From positions 186,001-250,000 of the forward strand of contig NZ_FNBT01000005.1 of assembly GCF_900102425.1 (NCBI RefSeq): a stretch of 64,000 bases of DNA, given 5' to 3'. Positions 35,396-45,098 of this stretch are shown here, in pieces. Origin of the DNA: Blastococcus aurantiacus. GTDB lineage: Bacteria > Actinomycetota > Actinomycetes > Mycobacteriales > Geodermatophilaceae. The notes under the pieces are model-generated. The model ran no database searches and was not told where the DNA came from. It saw nothing but the letters and a program-made list of their open reading frames with translations. Within the stretch, counting starts at the first letter, position 1, and the number at the start of each line of letters is the position of its first letter. The position numbers were made by a program, and so were the translations under genes.

Positions 35396-36133
35396 ATGCG
35401 GGACGACGTGCAGCTGGACCGACCGCCGCGCGTCGTCCCCCCGGTGCTGATGTACCACTCGGTCAGCCCGGCGACGACCCCCGACCCGAACCTGCTGCGG
35501 GTGCACCCCGACCGGCTGGACGCCCAGCTGCGCGCGCTGGCCAGGATGGGGCTGCGCGGGGTCTCCCTGCGCGAGCTGGTCGAGGCGCGTGACGGCGGTG
35601 AGGGCGCCCGGATGGTCGCCCTCACCTTCGACGACGGGTACCGCGACTTCCTCGAGCACGCCGTGCCCGTCCTCGACCGGCACGGCATGACCGGCACCGT
35701 CTACGTCGTCGCCGGCCGGCTGGGCGGCGAGAACGACTGGGACGAAGGGCCGCGCCTGCCCCTGATGGACGCCGACGAGGTGCGGGCCGTGGCGGCCGCC
35801 GGTCACGAGGTGGGCAGCCACTCCTCCAGCCACGCCCATCTCGCCGGTCTGGACCCGGCCGCGCTCCGCGAGGAGGTGGCCGGCAGCCGCCTCGCGCTGG
35901 AAGAGGTGCTGGGCCGGCCGGTGCCGGGGTTCTGCTACCCGTACGGCGACTTCGACGCGGCGGCGGCGCAGGCCGCCCGGGACGCCGGCTACGACCACGC
36001 CTGCGTGACCCGGGACTACTCGGTCGCCGACCGGTTCACCATCCCGCGCTTCTACGTCGGCCAGCGCGACAACGGCCCCCGCCTGGCGGCGAAGCTGGGC
36101 CGTCACCTGCTTGCCCGCACCCGCGTGCGATGA
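35396..36133 (+). CDS. Polysaccharide deacetylase (NodB domain)
   Basis: 245 aa, no signal peptide. NodB motifs: VLMYHSV, ALTFDDGYRDF (catalytic Asp and metal Asp), GSHSSSHAHLAGL (metal His pair) and FCYPYGDFD. A cytoplasmic deacetylase of a lipid-linked sugar or monomer is likely, since it is translationally coupled to a glycosyltransferase by ATGA. Confidence 0.87.
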   Translation: MRDDVQLDRPPRVVPPVLMYHSVSPATTPDPNLLRVHPDRLDAQLRALARMGLRGVSLRELVEARDGGEGARMVALTFDDGYRDFLEHAVPVLDRHGMTGTVYVVAGRLGGENDWDEGPRLPLMDADEVRAVAAAGHEVGSHSSSHAHLAGLDPAALREEVAGSRLALEEVLGRPVPGFCYPYGDFDAAAAQAARDAGYDHACVTRDYSVADRFTIPRFYVGQRDNGPRLAAKLGRHLLARTRVR

Positions 36134-37224
36134 AGGTGCTGCACGTCATCACCGGGCTGGCGGCCGGCGGCGCGGAGGTCCAGCTGCGCCTGCTGCTGCA
36201 GCACACCCGGCACGACGCCGACGTCGTGGCGCTGTACAACGCCGGCTCGGTGGCCGAGCAGTTGCGTGCGGACGGCGTGCGGGTCACCGATCTCGGCATG
36301 CGCAGCAACACCCAGGTCGGCGCGGTGCTTCGGCTGGCCCGCCTCGTCCGCCGCGGCCGCTACGACGTCGTGCACACCCACCTGTTCCGCGCCGGCCTGT
36401 ACGGCCGGCTCGCCGCACGGCTGGCCCGGGTGCCGGTGGTCGTGGCCACCGAGCACTCGCTGCTGGACGACCAGTTGGAGGGGCGGCCGGCCACCCGCGC
36501 CGTGCGGACGCTCTACCTGGCGGCCGAGCGGCTGGGGCAGCGGACGGTGGCGGTCTCGGCGGCGGTCCGGGACAACCTGCTCCGCTGGGGCGTCGCCGCC
36601 GACCGCGTCGTCACCGTGCCCAACGGCCTGGACGTCGACGCGCTGGCGTTCGACCCCGCGGCCCGCACCGCGGTGCGGGCCGACCTCGGGATCCCTGCGG
36701 ACGCGCAGGTGGTCGGCGGGGTGGGGCGGCTGCACCCCGGCAAGCGGTTCGACCTCCTGCTGGACGCGCTCGCCCCCACGCTCGGGCCGCACCGGCACCT
36801 GCTGGTCGTCGGCGAGGGCGAGCAGCGGGAGGCGCTGACCGCCCTCGCCCGCGACCGCGGCGTCGCCCCGTGGGTGCACCTGCCCGGGGAGCGCCCGGTC
36901 GCGGACCATCTCTCGGCGATGGACGTCCTCGCCTCGCCGTCGCGGTACGAGACGTTCGGACTGGCCGTGCTGGAAGCGCTCGCGAACGGCCTACCGGTGG
37001 TCTACCGCCGCTGCCCCGCACTCGACGAGCTCGGCGAGCGGGTGCCCGGCGCCCACCAGGCCACGGACGACGACCTGCGACCCCTGGTCGACGAGGTCCT
37101 CGGCCGGCCGGCGCAACCGCGCCTGCTGCCGGCGGAGCTGCGCCGGCTGGACGTGCGGACCGTGGCGGCACGGGTCGACGACGTCTACGAGAGCCCGTCC
37201 CGAGGCCGACGGCGCGGGCGATGA
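36130..37224 (+). CDS. Glycosyltransferase family 4
   Basis: 364 aa GT-B enzyme. Acceptor half MKVLHVITGLAAGGAEVQLRLLL and YDVVHTHLFRAGLYGR; donor half VGGVGRLHPGKRFDLLLDAL, then ASPSRYETFGLAVLEALANGLPV with the E-x7-E motif. Adds a sugar to a polyprenyl-linked glycan on the inner face of the membrane. Sugar unknown. Confidence 0.88.
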   Translation: MKVLHVITGLAAGGAEVQLRLLLQHTRHDADVVALYNAGSVAEQLRADGVRVTDLGMRSNTQVGAVLRLARLVRRGRYDVVHTHLFRAGLYGRLAARLARVPVVVATEHSLLDDQLEGRPATRAVRTLYLAAERLGQRTVAVSAAVRDNLLRWGVAADRVVTVPNGLDVDALAFDPAARTAVRADLGIPADAQVVGGVGRLHPGKRFDLLLDALAPTLGPHRHLLVVGEGEQREALTALARDRGVAPWVHLPGERPVADHLSAMDVLASPSRYETFGLAVLEALANGLPVVYRRCPALDELGERVPGAHQATDDDLRPLVDEVLGRPAQPRLLPAELRRLDVRTVAARVDDVYESPSRGRRRGR

Positions 37225-38492
37225 CCCTCGAGGAGGACCGGGCCACGAGCGCGGGGGGAACCGCTAGCGGGGCCGCCGACGCTGCCCGGCTGCCGTCTCT
37301 CCCGCGGCGCCTGGCCTTCGTCCGGCTGGCCCTCGCGGGACAGGTCCTGACCTTCGCCGCCATGGTCGTCCCGATCCTGCTGAGGCGGTCGGACCAGGTC
37401 CTGATCCTGGTGTTCGCCTCGGCGATCACGGTGCTGCTGACCAACGCGGCGATGCTGGCCTACCCGTTCCTCTACCCGGTGGTCCGGGGACCCCGCATGG
37501 CCCGGGTGGCCACCGTCTGGTCGCTGGTCTCGCTGGCCGTGGTCTCCGCGGCGGTCGTGCTGGCCACGCCCCTGGAACCGGTCCTCGACCTGCCGTCGGG
37601 CACCTTCCTGGCCGCCGCCGTCCTCACCGGGACCCTGGGCCTCTACGACATGAGCGTGACGCGGGTCGTGCGGGCCGACGACACCACCGGCATCGGGCTG
37701 GCCCGCCTGTACTACGGCGTGGCCGTGCTGGCCTTCACGCTCGTCACCAGCATCGGCCCCTTCGGCCCGCTGGCCCTGACCTTCGGCACGAGCCTCGCCT
37801 ACGTCGTCGCCGCCGCCGGCCTGGCGGTGCGCCGTCAGCACTGGGGGCCGCCGCTCCCCCGGGCCTCGCGGTCGACCCGCCGTCGGCTGCGGCGGGCCTA
37901 CCTGGCCCGCAGCGCGAGCCCCGCCGTCGCCAGCCTGGCCGGGGGCTGGACGGTCTTCCTCCCCGGCCTGGCCATCCCCGGGCTGGGGGCGGCCGCCGAG
38001 CCGTGGGCCATCGTCAGCCGCATCTGCGGCGGCTTCGCCACGGTGCTGTACACGATCGTGGCCCCGCCGTTCGAGGCCCGGCTCAGCCAGGCGGTGCGCG
38101 AGCGGAGGCCTGCGGAGTTCGCTGCCGCCCGCCGCCGGGCCCTCCTGCTGAGCACGGCGGTGGCGGTGCTGGCCGTCGTCACCGGCCTGGCGCTCGCGGC
38201 GTACGCGACCGAGCGGGACGAGGTCGCCGGGTGGTTCCTGCCGCTGGCCGTGGCCACCCTGCTGTTCTGGGGCCCGCTCCTCGCCGGGGCCACGATCAAC
38301 CGGCTGCCGAACTTCCTCGGGCGCGACCGGTCGCGGCTCTACTGGGACGCCGGCCGGGCCGTGCTCGTCACCGGCGCGTTCCTCGCCACGTCGGGGGTGA
38401 CCCGGCTGGTCGTGATGGGCGCCGTGCTGACCGTCTCGGCCGTCCTGCTGCTTCCGATGAGCCGGTGGCGGACGGACCGGCCGCAGTCCTGA
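37221..38492 (+). CDS. Polysaccharide flippase-like multi-pass membrane protein
   Basis: 423 aa, ~12 hydrophobic helices, basic loops. Position after a GT4 with an ATGA overlap and helix count suggest a MATE/Wzx-like lipid-linked sugar flippase, although no strict family signature is visible. The gene ends 7 bases before the stop of the convergent FemAB-like gene. Confidence 0.65.
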   Translation: MTLEEDRATSAGGTASGAADAARLPSLPRRLAFVRLALAGQVLTFAAMVVPILLRRSDQVLILVFASAITVLLTNAAMLAYPFLYPVVRGPRMARVATVWSLVSLAVVSAAVVLATPLEPVLDLPSGTFLAAAVLTGTLGLYDMSVTRVVRADDTTGIGLARLYYGVAVLAFTLVTSIGPFGPLALTFGTSLAYVVAAAGLAVRRQHWGPPLPRASRSTRRRLRRAYLARSASPAVASLAGGWTVFLPGLAIPGLGAAAEPWAIVSRICGGFATVLYTIVAPPFEARLSQAVRERRPAEFAAARRRALLLSTAVAVLAVVTGLALAAYATERDEVAGWFLPLAVATLLFWGPLLAGATINRLPNFLGRDRSRLYWDAGRAVLVTGAFLATSGVTRLVVMGAVLTVSAVLLLPMSRWRTDRPQS

Positions 38493-38499
38493 AGGCCGG

Positions 38500-39645
38500 T
38501 CAGCCGCGGATGCGCCGCACGGCGCGGTCGCGGAGCTCCCGCACCCAGGGCGCCTGCTCCTTGACCCGCCGCACCGCCGCCGCACGGGCCCGGACGAGCG
38601 CTCCGTAGGCCAGGCCACCCGGTCCGGGCCGGGACAGCAGCACCCGCTCCTGGACGACCGGCTCGGGCCGCCACCGGAACTTGTAGTCCTCGAGCCCGCG
38701 CAGCATCGAGTACCGCTCGGCGCCCCGCTGCACGGCCAGTCCGGCGTCGTGCTCCACGAGCAGCGCCGCGGTGTCCATGTCCTGGCGCAGCTGCGGCGAG
38801 ATGCCGGCCAGGTAGTAGGAGACGGTGTCGTGGCCGAGCAGGAGGATCTGCTCCACCCGGACCTCCCCGGCCGAGCTGTACTCCGCCAGCACGGCCGTCC
38901 CGTCGTCGACCATGCGCGTCAGCGCCGTCACCAGGTGGTCGCGGAAGCGCTCCGTGCGGTGCTCGGGCGTGCCGCCGCGACCGGCCCACTGCTCCTCGTG
39001 CAGCCGGAGCAGCCGGCCCACCGCCTGCGGGACCTCGTCGGCAGGCACGTTCCGGACCTCGATGCCGGCCTGCTCGACCTTGCGGAGCTTCCGCCGCATG
39101 GTCTTCGCGGTCCGGGGCGGCATCCGGTCGAGCAGGTCCGGCAGCGGGAGGGCGGGCAGCTCCAGAACCGTCGAGGCCGGCAGCCGGCTCGCCCGTCCCG
39201 GCCAGGTGTCCGCCCATGCCCGGGCGACGGCGTCCGGCCGGACGTCGGGCAGGTCGATGACCTGCCACCCGGGCTCGGCGAGCAGCACCCGGCCGAGCGC
39301 ATCGAGCGCGCCGGGCTCGTCGGCCGCGACGAGCACGTCGGTGTGGTCGCTGATCGCTCCTCCCAGGGGGGCGAGGACCCGCCAGGGACCGCGGCGGTCG
39401 CGGAAGAGGGGTGCCGCGGCCACGAGCCGGGCCTCGCGCCGGACCTCGGCGACGAACAGCTCACCCGCCGGCACGTAGGCGCGGGCCCAGGCGCTGACCC
39501 ACGCGTGCGTCTGGAACGGGGTCGCACGAGGCGAGACGGCGTACAGCCGGTCCCACTCGTCCGCGAGCGCCGCCAGCTCCGCGTGGGTGCGGAGGACGCG
39601 TGCCTCCAGCCGGTCCACGGAGGGCAGGCTAGCCGCGTAGCCCAC
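38500..39645 (-). CDS. FemAB/GNAT-like acyltransferase (CelD/BcsL type)
   Basis: 381 aa. FQTHAWVSAWARAYVPAG and the N-terminal half, then the C-terminal GNAT-like fold with TAKTMRRKLRKVEQAG, RLLRLHEEQWAGRGG and SYYLAGISPQL, as in proteins annotated CelD in polysaccharide operons. Probably transfers an acyl or amino-acyl group to a sugar. Start uncertain: GTG 39645 is used, GTG 39618 is the alternative. It follows the GH gene by 20 bases. Confidence 0.75.
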   Translation of the reverse strand: MGYAASLPSVDRLEARVLRTHAELAALADEWDRLYAVSPRATPFQTHAWVSAWARAYVPAGELFVAEVRREARLVAAAPLFRDRRGPWRVLAPLGGAISDHTDVLVAADEPGALDALGRVLLAEPGWQVIDLPDVRPDAVARAWADTWPGRASRLPASTVLELPALPLPDLLDRMPPRTAKTMRRKLRKVEQAGIEVRNVPADEVPQAVGRLLRLHEEQWAGRGGTPEHRTERFRDHLVTALTRMVDDGTAVLAEYSSAGEVRVEQILLLGHDTVSYYLAGISPQLRQDMDTAALLVEHDAGLAVQRGAERYSMLRGLEDYKFRWRPEPVVQERVLLSRPGPGGLAYGALVRARAAAVRRVKEQAPWVRELRDRAVRRIRG

Positions 39646-39665
39646 CGGCTCGTCCGGCGGTCCGG

Positions 39666-40799
39666 TCAGTCGCGCCGGCCGGTCATCGCCTCGCGCAGCG
39701 CGACCTCGCTCTCCGTGCCTGCGATGGAGAACCCGTCGTCGGGGTCGTCGAGGGTGGTGTAGACGGTGAAGCCCCGCAGCCACTCCCAGCTGGCCGCCAG
39801 CCGGAGGGCCTCCGTCAGGTACTCGGCCCGCCGCGGTTCCGGCACGAAGTAGAACGTCCCCGGGGTGGTGCTGTACCCGAACTCCCCGACGACGACGTCG
39901 CGCCAGATCCCCTCGTCCTCGGCGACCTGCGCGCGCAGCCGCTCGATGCCGCGGAAGGTCATGTCCTTGGTGCCCGTCGCGGTCTGCACGTCGGCGGATC
40001 CCGCGGACCGGCCGGGGTCGAAGCCCCTGCTCTCGTCACCGGCATAGGGGTGCACGCCGAGCTGGTCGTAGAAGAACCGGTTCTCCGCGTTGCCGCCGCG
40101 CTCCACCAGGGCCGCGGTGAGCCGGCTCATGTAGCCCAGGTCGTTGTTGCTCAGCACGCCGCCGATGATCTGGGCGTCCGGCTCGACCGCCTCCACCGCC
40201 TCCCACACGGCCTTGAGCAGGTCCGCGTAGGCCGCCGGGTCGGGCCCCTGCTGCCAGAAGGGCTCGTAGTTCGGCTCGTTCCAGACCTCGTAGCCGGCGA
40301 CGTCGGTGCCGAAGCGGGCGACCAGCTGGGCGAAGAGGTCGGCCCAGCGGAGGGCATCGGCGCCCTCCGGCCCGAACCACCGCCCGCGCTCGTCCATCCA
40401 CACCGGCGTGCTGTTGACGTGCAGGTTGACGGCCAGCCCGAGCTCGCCGGCGCGCGCGACCACGGGCTCCAGCGGCGCGGTGTCGCACTGCGGCGTGGTG
40501 CACAGCCAGCGCAGGTCGGCGGTGACCTGGATGCCCGCGGCGCCCTGGTCGGCCGCCGCCTCGACGTCGGCCATCGCGGTCTCCAGCGTCTGCCGGCGGC
40601 CTCCGGGCAGGTCGCCGGCGACCGGCACGACGCTCAGGAAGATCCCCGTCGACACGGGTGGGTCGGGCACGTCCGCCACCGGGTCCTGCCGCACCGTCAC
40701 CACCACCGCGACCAGGGTCAGGGCCAGCAGGAGCCCCGCTGTCCACCACACCATCCGGGGTGTCGGGCGCACAGCACGGTGTCGGCCGGTCACCCGCAC
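39666..40799 (-). CDS. Membrane-anchored clan GH-A glycoside hydrolase
   Basis: 377 aa. N-terminal anchor helix (VWWTAGLLLALTLVAVVVTV, ~18-37), then a TIM barrel with the acid/base Glu in GYEVWNEPNYEPF and the nucleophile Glu in VVVGEFGYSTTPG, the GH5/GH39/GH53-like pattern. GTG start with AGGAGG 9 bases upstream. In this setting it may trim or release the exopolysaccharide. Family within the clan not settled. Confidence 0.8.
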   Translation of the reverse strand: MRVTGRHRAVRPTPRMVWWTAGLLLALTLVAVVVTVRQDPVADVPDPPVSTGIFLSVVPVAGDLPGGRRQTLETAMADVEAAADQGAAGIQVTADLRWLCTTPQCDTAPLEPVVARAGELGLAVNLHVNSTPVWMDERGRWFGPEGADALRWADLFAQLVARFGTDVAGYEVWNEPNYEPFWQQGPDPAAYADLLKAVWEAVEAVEPDAQIIGGVLSNNDLGYMSRLTAALVERGGNAENRFFYDQLGVHPYAGDESRGFDPGRSAGSADVQTATGTKDMTFRGIERLRAQVAEDEGIWRDVVVGEFGYSTTPGTFYFVPEPRRAEYLTEALRLAASWEWLRGFTVYTTLDDPDDGFSIAGTESEVALREAMTGRRD

Positions 40800-40927
40800 G
40801 GGGGAGAACCTCCTGGACGCCTCGCCCGCGCCCCGGATGGGTGCGATTCGACTGCCATCATGACCACAGTTCGCCAGGTGGCGCCGTCGGCCCCGCTGGA
40901 ACCCCGTCGCGAGGAGGAGGGACGACC

Positions 40928-42277
40928 GTGGCCCCGACCCGCCGTTTCCTCGCGCGACCGAGCACCTGGCTGGCCGCGGCTCTGCTGAGCACCTCCCTCC
41001 AGAGCGCGTCCGGGCCGGACGGCCCGCCGGTCTCCGTCAGCGACCTGGTCGTGGCGGTGGCGGTGGTCCTGGCCGGGCGCGAGCTGCTCCACGGCGAGGG
41101 CCGCGCGCGGGCGCGGTCGGTACCGGCGATCGGCTTCTGGGCCCTGGGCCTGGTCAGCGCGGTCACCGCCCTGGCGGCGCAGAACTTCCCCGACAACGTC
41201 GTCGGCGGCGTCCGGTTCGTCCAGCTCTTCTGCCTCGTCCCGCTCACCGTGCTGCTGGCGGTGCGCAGCCGGACGGACGCGCAGATCCTGCTGGGCGGGC
41301 TGCTCGGGCTGGCCTTCCTGCAGGGCGGTCTCGGCGTCGTCCAGGCGGTGACCGCGACCGGCGCCGACATCGACGGCGAGTCCGTCCGGGCCGTCGGGAC
41401 GTTCGGGGCCTACGACATCAGCGCGATGGCCGAGATCACCGCGCTGGGCCTCGTCGTGTGCCTCGCCCTCGGCGTGGTGCTGACCGGGCGGGCGCGCTGG
41501 TGGGCACTGGGCGGCGCGGTGTTCCTGGCCCTCCCGCTGGCCTTCTCGCTCACCCGCGGCGCCTGGGTCGCGGCGGCGGTGGCCGCGATGGTGGTGGTCA
41601 GCCGCGGCCGGCCGTTGCGGATGCTCGGCGCCCTGGTGGCGGTGGGCGCCGTGGCCGCCGGGGTGCTGCCCGTCCTGGTGGCGCGCGGCGGCGAGCTCGC
41701 CGACCGGGCGACCAGCCTGGTGGGCGGGACGCCTGACCAGTCGCTGGTCGACCGCTTCGCGCTGTGGGAGGCCGCCCGGCAGATGGCGTTCGACCATCCC
41801 CTCACCGGTGTCGGGCCGCGCGCGTTCGCCGAGCACCGCGACGCCTACGCGGACCTCTCCCTGCTCGGGTCGAGCGACATCGCCTTCGGTGGGGACTTCG
41901 AGCAGGTGGCGCTCGAGTCGCCGCACAACTTCTACCTGCTGGTCGCCAGCGAGCAGGGTCTGGTGGCCGCCGGGGTCTTCGTCGTCGTCTTCCTGGTCCT
42001 GCTGGCCCGCGGGCTGGTCCGCTCGGCCCGTCCCCGCTCGGACCTGAGCACCGCGCTGGCGCTGACCGGGGCCGGGGTCCTGGCCTACCACCTGACGAGC
42101 ATGCTGGCGGCGGACCTCGGCGGTCCCGGGTCGCTGTTCGTGGCCGTCGCGCTGGGCCTGGCGGGCTGGGCCGCGGCCGACCACGACCTGCCGGACGACC
42201 TGCCCGACGACCCGGTCGGCGAGCCGGCCCCGGAACCCGCACCGCAGGAACGGGTGCTCGAGGAGGTGCCGGCGTGA
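40928..42277 (+). CDS. O-antigen ligase / polymerase-like membrane protein (Wzy/WaaL)
   Basis: 449 aa, ~11 membrane helices. GTG with GGAGGAGGG upstream. The large loop with SLVDRFALWEAARQMAFDHPLTGVGPRAFAEH and SPHNFYLLVASEQGLVAAG is the Wzy_C signature (H and conserved Arg). Polymerises repeat units or joins them to an acceptor at the outer face. GTGA overlap with the Wzz-like gene supports polymerase function. Confidence 0.82.
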   Translation: MAPTRRFLARPSTWLAAALLSTSLQSASGPDGPPVSVSDLVVAVAVVLAGRELLHGEGRARARSVPAIGFWALGLVSAVTALAAQNFPDNVVGGVRFVQLFCLVPLTVLLAVRSRTDAQILLGGLLGLAFLQGGLGVVQAVTATGADIDGESVRAVGTFGAYDISAMAEITALGLVVCLALGVVLTGRARWWALGGAVFLALPLAFSLTRGAWVAAAVAAMVVVSRGRPLRMLGALVAVGAVAAGVLPVLVARGGELADRATSLVGGTPDQSLVDRFALWEAARQMAFDHPLTGVGPRAFAEHRDAYADLSLLGSSDIAFGGDFEQVALESPHNFYLLVASEQGLVAAGVFVVVFLVLLARGLVRSARPRSDLSTALALTGAGVLAYHLTSMLAADLGGPGSLFVAVALGLAGWAAADHDLPDDLPDDPVGEPAPEPAPQERVLEEVPA

Positions 42278-42885
42278 GCGCACCGGTTCCCGGCGCGACC
42301 GGACGGTTGCCGGACTCCGGGGTGGCCCGCCGGCGCTGGTGGTGGGTGCCGGCCTGCGCGGTCGCGGGGCTCGTCGTGGGCCTCGTGCTGGGGTTCGCGC
42401 AGTCCCCCACCTACGAGTCGACGGCCTACCTGACGGTCACGGCGGACGACGTCGACGACCCGAACAGCGTCGCGCGCAGCACGCAGGCGCTCGCCCGGCT
42501 GGCGACGTCGCCGAGCATCGTCGGTGAACCGCTGCGGGAGGCCGGCCTGGCCGAGCAGGCGGACGATCCCCGGCTGTTCGTGCGGGTCCAGGCCGCTCCG
42601 GACGCGCCCCTCATCAGCGTCACCGGGACGTCGGACGACCCGCGCACCGCTCAGCGGACGGCGGACGTGGTGAGCCGGGCGCTGGTCGGCGTCGACGCCT
42701 TCGACCCCTACGACGTGACCACCATCGGGCCGGCGCTCCTGCCGGACGACCCGACCACACCCGGCTGGCTGCTCCCCGCGGGCGGCGCGGGCATCGGGGC
42801 CGCGGTCGCGATGGTGCTCGCCACCACGCTGCCCGGCGGCAGCAGGCGGCGGGGCGCGGTCGTGCAGGCCCCCGTCGGCGACTAG
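42274..42885 (+). CDS. Wzz-like chain-length / polysaccharide co-polymerase protein
   Basis: 203 aa. Helix 1 about 22-41 (WWWVPACAVAGLVVGLVLGF), extracytoplasmic part, helix 2 about 163-183. No kinase domain. GAGGAGG upstream of the GTG. The Pro-rich motif before helix 2 (DDPTTPGWLLPAGG) is typical of co-polymerases. Its stop shares the bases CTAG with the stop of the next, convergent gene. Confidence 0.75.
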   Translation: MSAPVPGATGRLPDSGVARRRWWWVPACAVAGLVVGLVLGFAQSPTYESTAYLTVTADDVDDPNSVARSTQALARLATSPSIVGEPLREAGLAEQADDPRLFVRVQAAPDAPLISVTGTSDDPRTAQRTADVVSRALVGVDAFDPYDVTTIGPALLPDDPTTPGWLLPAGGAGIGAAVAMVLATTLPGGSRRRGAVVQAPVGD

Positions 42886-43634
42886 GCCGGCGTCGGCCGC
42901 GCCCTGCGCCGGGCGCGGCGGTCCACCAGCTGTGCCGCGCCCGCACCGGCGAGCAGGCCGACGACGACGGCGCCGCCCACCAGCGGGACCGTGGGGAACT
43001 GGTCCGGCGCCCCTGGGGGGCGGGCATCGGTCACCTGGTCGAGGGTGTAGCCGGAGATCGGGTGCAGATCCGACTCGGCGAGCAGCTCGGCGGCCACGGC
43101 ATTGGCCCAGGCGGCCGAGGTCTCGGGATCGCCTGTGGTGGCCCGCACCGTGACCAGGGGAGCGTCGTCGTCGGACGAGCCGATGGTCAGTCCGTCGTCG
43201 AGCGCCGCCCGGCTCACGTCGAGCCGTGGAGCCATCCTGTCGCGCACGGTGTCGGAGTCGGCGATCCCCACCCAGATCGAGGTGATGGGCAGCGAGACCT
43301 CGTCGCCGGGGTCCTCGGGCAGCACGGCCACCAGCGCCTCGGACGTGTACTGCGGCGATCGCTGCGCCTCGTAGGCCAGCACCCCGGCGCCGAGCGCCAC
43401 CGCGCCGAGCAGCGGGAGCACCACGTACGCCGACCGGGAGGTCCGGCGGCGGGACGACCACGCAGCAGGTGCCGGTGCGCGCCGGTCCGCCGCGGTGGGC
43501 AGGGCTGCGGCCGGACTGCGGGTCCCGGCGGCCGTCGGCGGAGCGGCCTGTGCGGGAGCCGTGACCGGGGCCTCCTGCTGCGCCTCCTGCTGGGCCGCCT
43601 CGGACCGGGCCTGCGACCCGCCCTTGCTCTTCAC
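42882..43634 (-). CDS. Second Wzz-like co-polymerase protein with long cytosolic N-terminus
   Basis: 250 aa from GTG. Ala/Gln-rich first ~70 residues, basic patch SSRRRTSRSAYV, helix about 74-93, an outer domain (TSIWVGIADSDTVRDRMAP, ATTGDPETSAAWANAVAAELL), helix about 220-240 and a basic tail. Paired with the plus-strand Wzz it may set polymer length or tune export. Confidence 0.7.
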   Translation of the reverse strand: MKSKGGSQARSEAAQQEAQQEAPVTAPAQAAPPTAAGTRSPAAALPTAADRRAPAPAAWSSRRRTSRSAYVVLPLLGAVALGAGVLAYEAQRSPQYTSEALVAVLPEDPGDEVSLPITSIWVGIADSDTVRDRMAPRLDVSRAALDDGLTIGSSDDDAPLVTVRATTGDPETSAAWANAVAAELLAESDLHPISGYTLDQVTDARPPGAPDQFPTVPLVGGAVVVGLLAGAGAAQLVDRRARRRARPTPA

Positions 43635-43914
43635 CCGACCCAGCCTAGGGCGGTGTCCGCCCAGGTCAGGTCCGGGTGCCCGATCGGGTGACGCGTGCGC
43701 CGCCCCGGAGGCGACGACTGCGGGGCACACAGCGCTACGAACAGTCACATCTAGCTCTGTCACACCGGGTGACGACGGGCCGTAGGACCTCGACTCCAGG
43801 CCGTGTGGTCGGTCACTCCGCGAAGGGTGACGGGGACTGTGCGGCGCCGCGCCCCCATGATGGCCGAAAGATGCAGGTCACGAGGCACCTGCCGGGCGTG
43901 GGAAGGGGCGTGCG

Positions 43915-45081
43915 ATGAGCAGTGGCCCGTTCCCACGGTCGCCGCACACCGCCCCTCACGGCAGCCGTCGGGGTGCCGGCCTGTCCTGGTCCGCACGGTT
44001 GGGGCTCGCCGTCCTCGCTCTCGTGGGCTTCGCCGTGCTCCTCACCGCCCTGTCGTCCGAGGCACACGCCGGCAACGACGACCGCGGGAGGTCCGCCGGC
44101 GCTCCGGGCCGCGTCCAGCACGCGGCCGAGCCGACGCCCGAACCCCCTCCCTCGGAGCCGATCGGCCCCGATGCGCCACCGGCGTCCGAGCCCGACGCTC
44201 CCCCGGCCACCGGAGCCGGCGGCGCGAGCGGCGGCGACGGCGAAGGCGGCTGGAACGGCGGCGGGGGGAACGGCGGCGGGGGGAACGGCGGCACCGGCGG
44301 CGGGGGGAACGACGGCGGCAGCGCTTCCGGCGGTGACGGCGCCGGACCGGGCGACGTCCCGCGGGAGCCGGTCGTCGTGGAGCCAGGGTCACGCCCTCCG
44401 CCTCCGCCCCCTCCCGCCGCAGGCACCGGCGCCGAACCGCAGGCCCCCGCCCGCAGCACGGCGAAGACCCCCACCGCCCCGGTCGGCAAGACGGTGACGA
44501 CACAGCCGCTCGACGTCGCCGACCAGGCAGCGGCCCCGCCCGCCGACGATGCCGATGAGGCCCCTCCCGGCATCTCCGCGAAGAAGGCGGTCGCCAAGAC
44601 GGCGGTCGCCAAGACGGCCGCTGCCCAGCCCTCCCGTGCGCCCGCACCCGAGACCCGGGCGGAGCCGGCTCCCCGGCCCGTCCCGCACCTCGAGGACCCG
44701 ACGTGCGAGGGGGACGGGCTCGTGGACGGGTCGGGCGGGCGCGCGACCTCCGTCCCGACGTCCCCGCCGACATCCCGATCCTCCGGCACCCCTCCGGACG
44801 CGACGCTTCCGTCGCCGCCGGTCGATCCGCCGGCACCCGTCGTCCCGCCGGCCCCCTCGCCGCCCGCCGCGCCCGCGCCGTTCCACGCGCCGGCCGGCTC
44901 GTGCGGTGTTGCCGCGTTCGGAGCCGCGACGGGCGGCGCGCACGACGGGCACCACTCCCCGCTCGTCGTGCTCGGCGACGCGGTGACCGCTTCGCTCGCC
45001 CGCGAGTCCGCCCGCGCCGTGTCGGGCACCGCCGGTCATGTCGTCAGCCGCGCCGACGACGCGGGCGACCGCCCGGACTGA
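43915..45081 (+). CDS. Exported Pro/Gly/Ala-rich low-complexity protein
   Basis: 388 aa. Signal or anchor helix about 28-48 (RLGLAVLALVGFAVLLTAL) with SEAHAG after it. The middle is low complexity: Gly-Asn repeats (~107-135), Pro runs, Ala/Lys repeats (KKAVAKTAVAKTAAA). Two single Cys flank a Pro-rich part near the end (PTCEGDG and GSCGVAAFG). No domain known; it may be a surface stalk or mucin-like protein. Confidence 0.65.
   Translation: MSSGPFPRSPHTAPHGSRRGAGLSWSARLGLAVLALVGFAVLLTALSSEAHAGNDDRGRSAGAPGRVQHAAEPTPEPPPSEPIGPDAPPASEPDAPPATGAGGASGGDGEGGWNGGGGNGGGGNGGTGGGGNDGGSASGGDGAGPGDVPREPVVVEPGSRPPPPPPPAAGTGAEPQAPARSTAKTPTAPVGKTVTTQPLDVADQAAAPPADDADEAPPGISAKKAVAKTAVAKTAAAQPSRAPAPETRAEPAPRPVPHLEDPTCEGDGLVDGSGGRATSVPTSPPTSRSSGTPPDATLPSPPVDPPAPVVPPAPSPPAAPAPFHAPAGSCGVAAFGAATGGAHDGHHSPLVVLGDAVTASLARESARAVSGTAGHVVSRADDAGDRPD
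44254..44307 (+). repeat. 15-bp coding tandem repeats (Asn-Gly-Gly-Gly-Gly)
   Basis: AACGGCGGCGGGGGG occurs at 44254-44268 and 44269-44283, then in a longer variant to 44307, encoding a Gly-rich linker. A separate 15-bp coding repeat (GGCGGTCGCCAAGAC) lies near 44588-44617. Confidence 0.75.
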
Positions 45082-45098
45082 CCGCGATCCTCGACTGA

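Noticed and set aside
37185-38618. Minus-strand frame opposite the flippase-like gene
   Set aside because: Gln/Arg/Gly-rich with no domain, typical antisense artefact.
44254-44617. CRISPR-like short repeats
   Set aside because: Repeats are in frame, coding low-complexity Gly and Ala/Lys linkers, without spacers of regular length.
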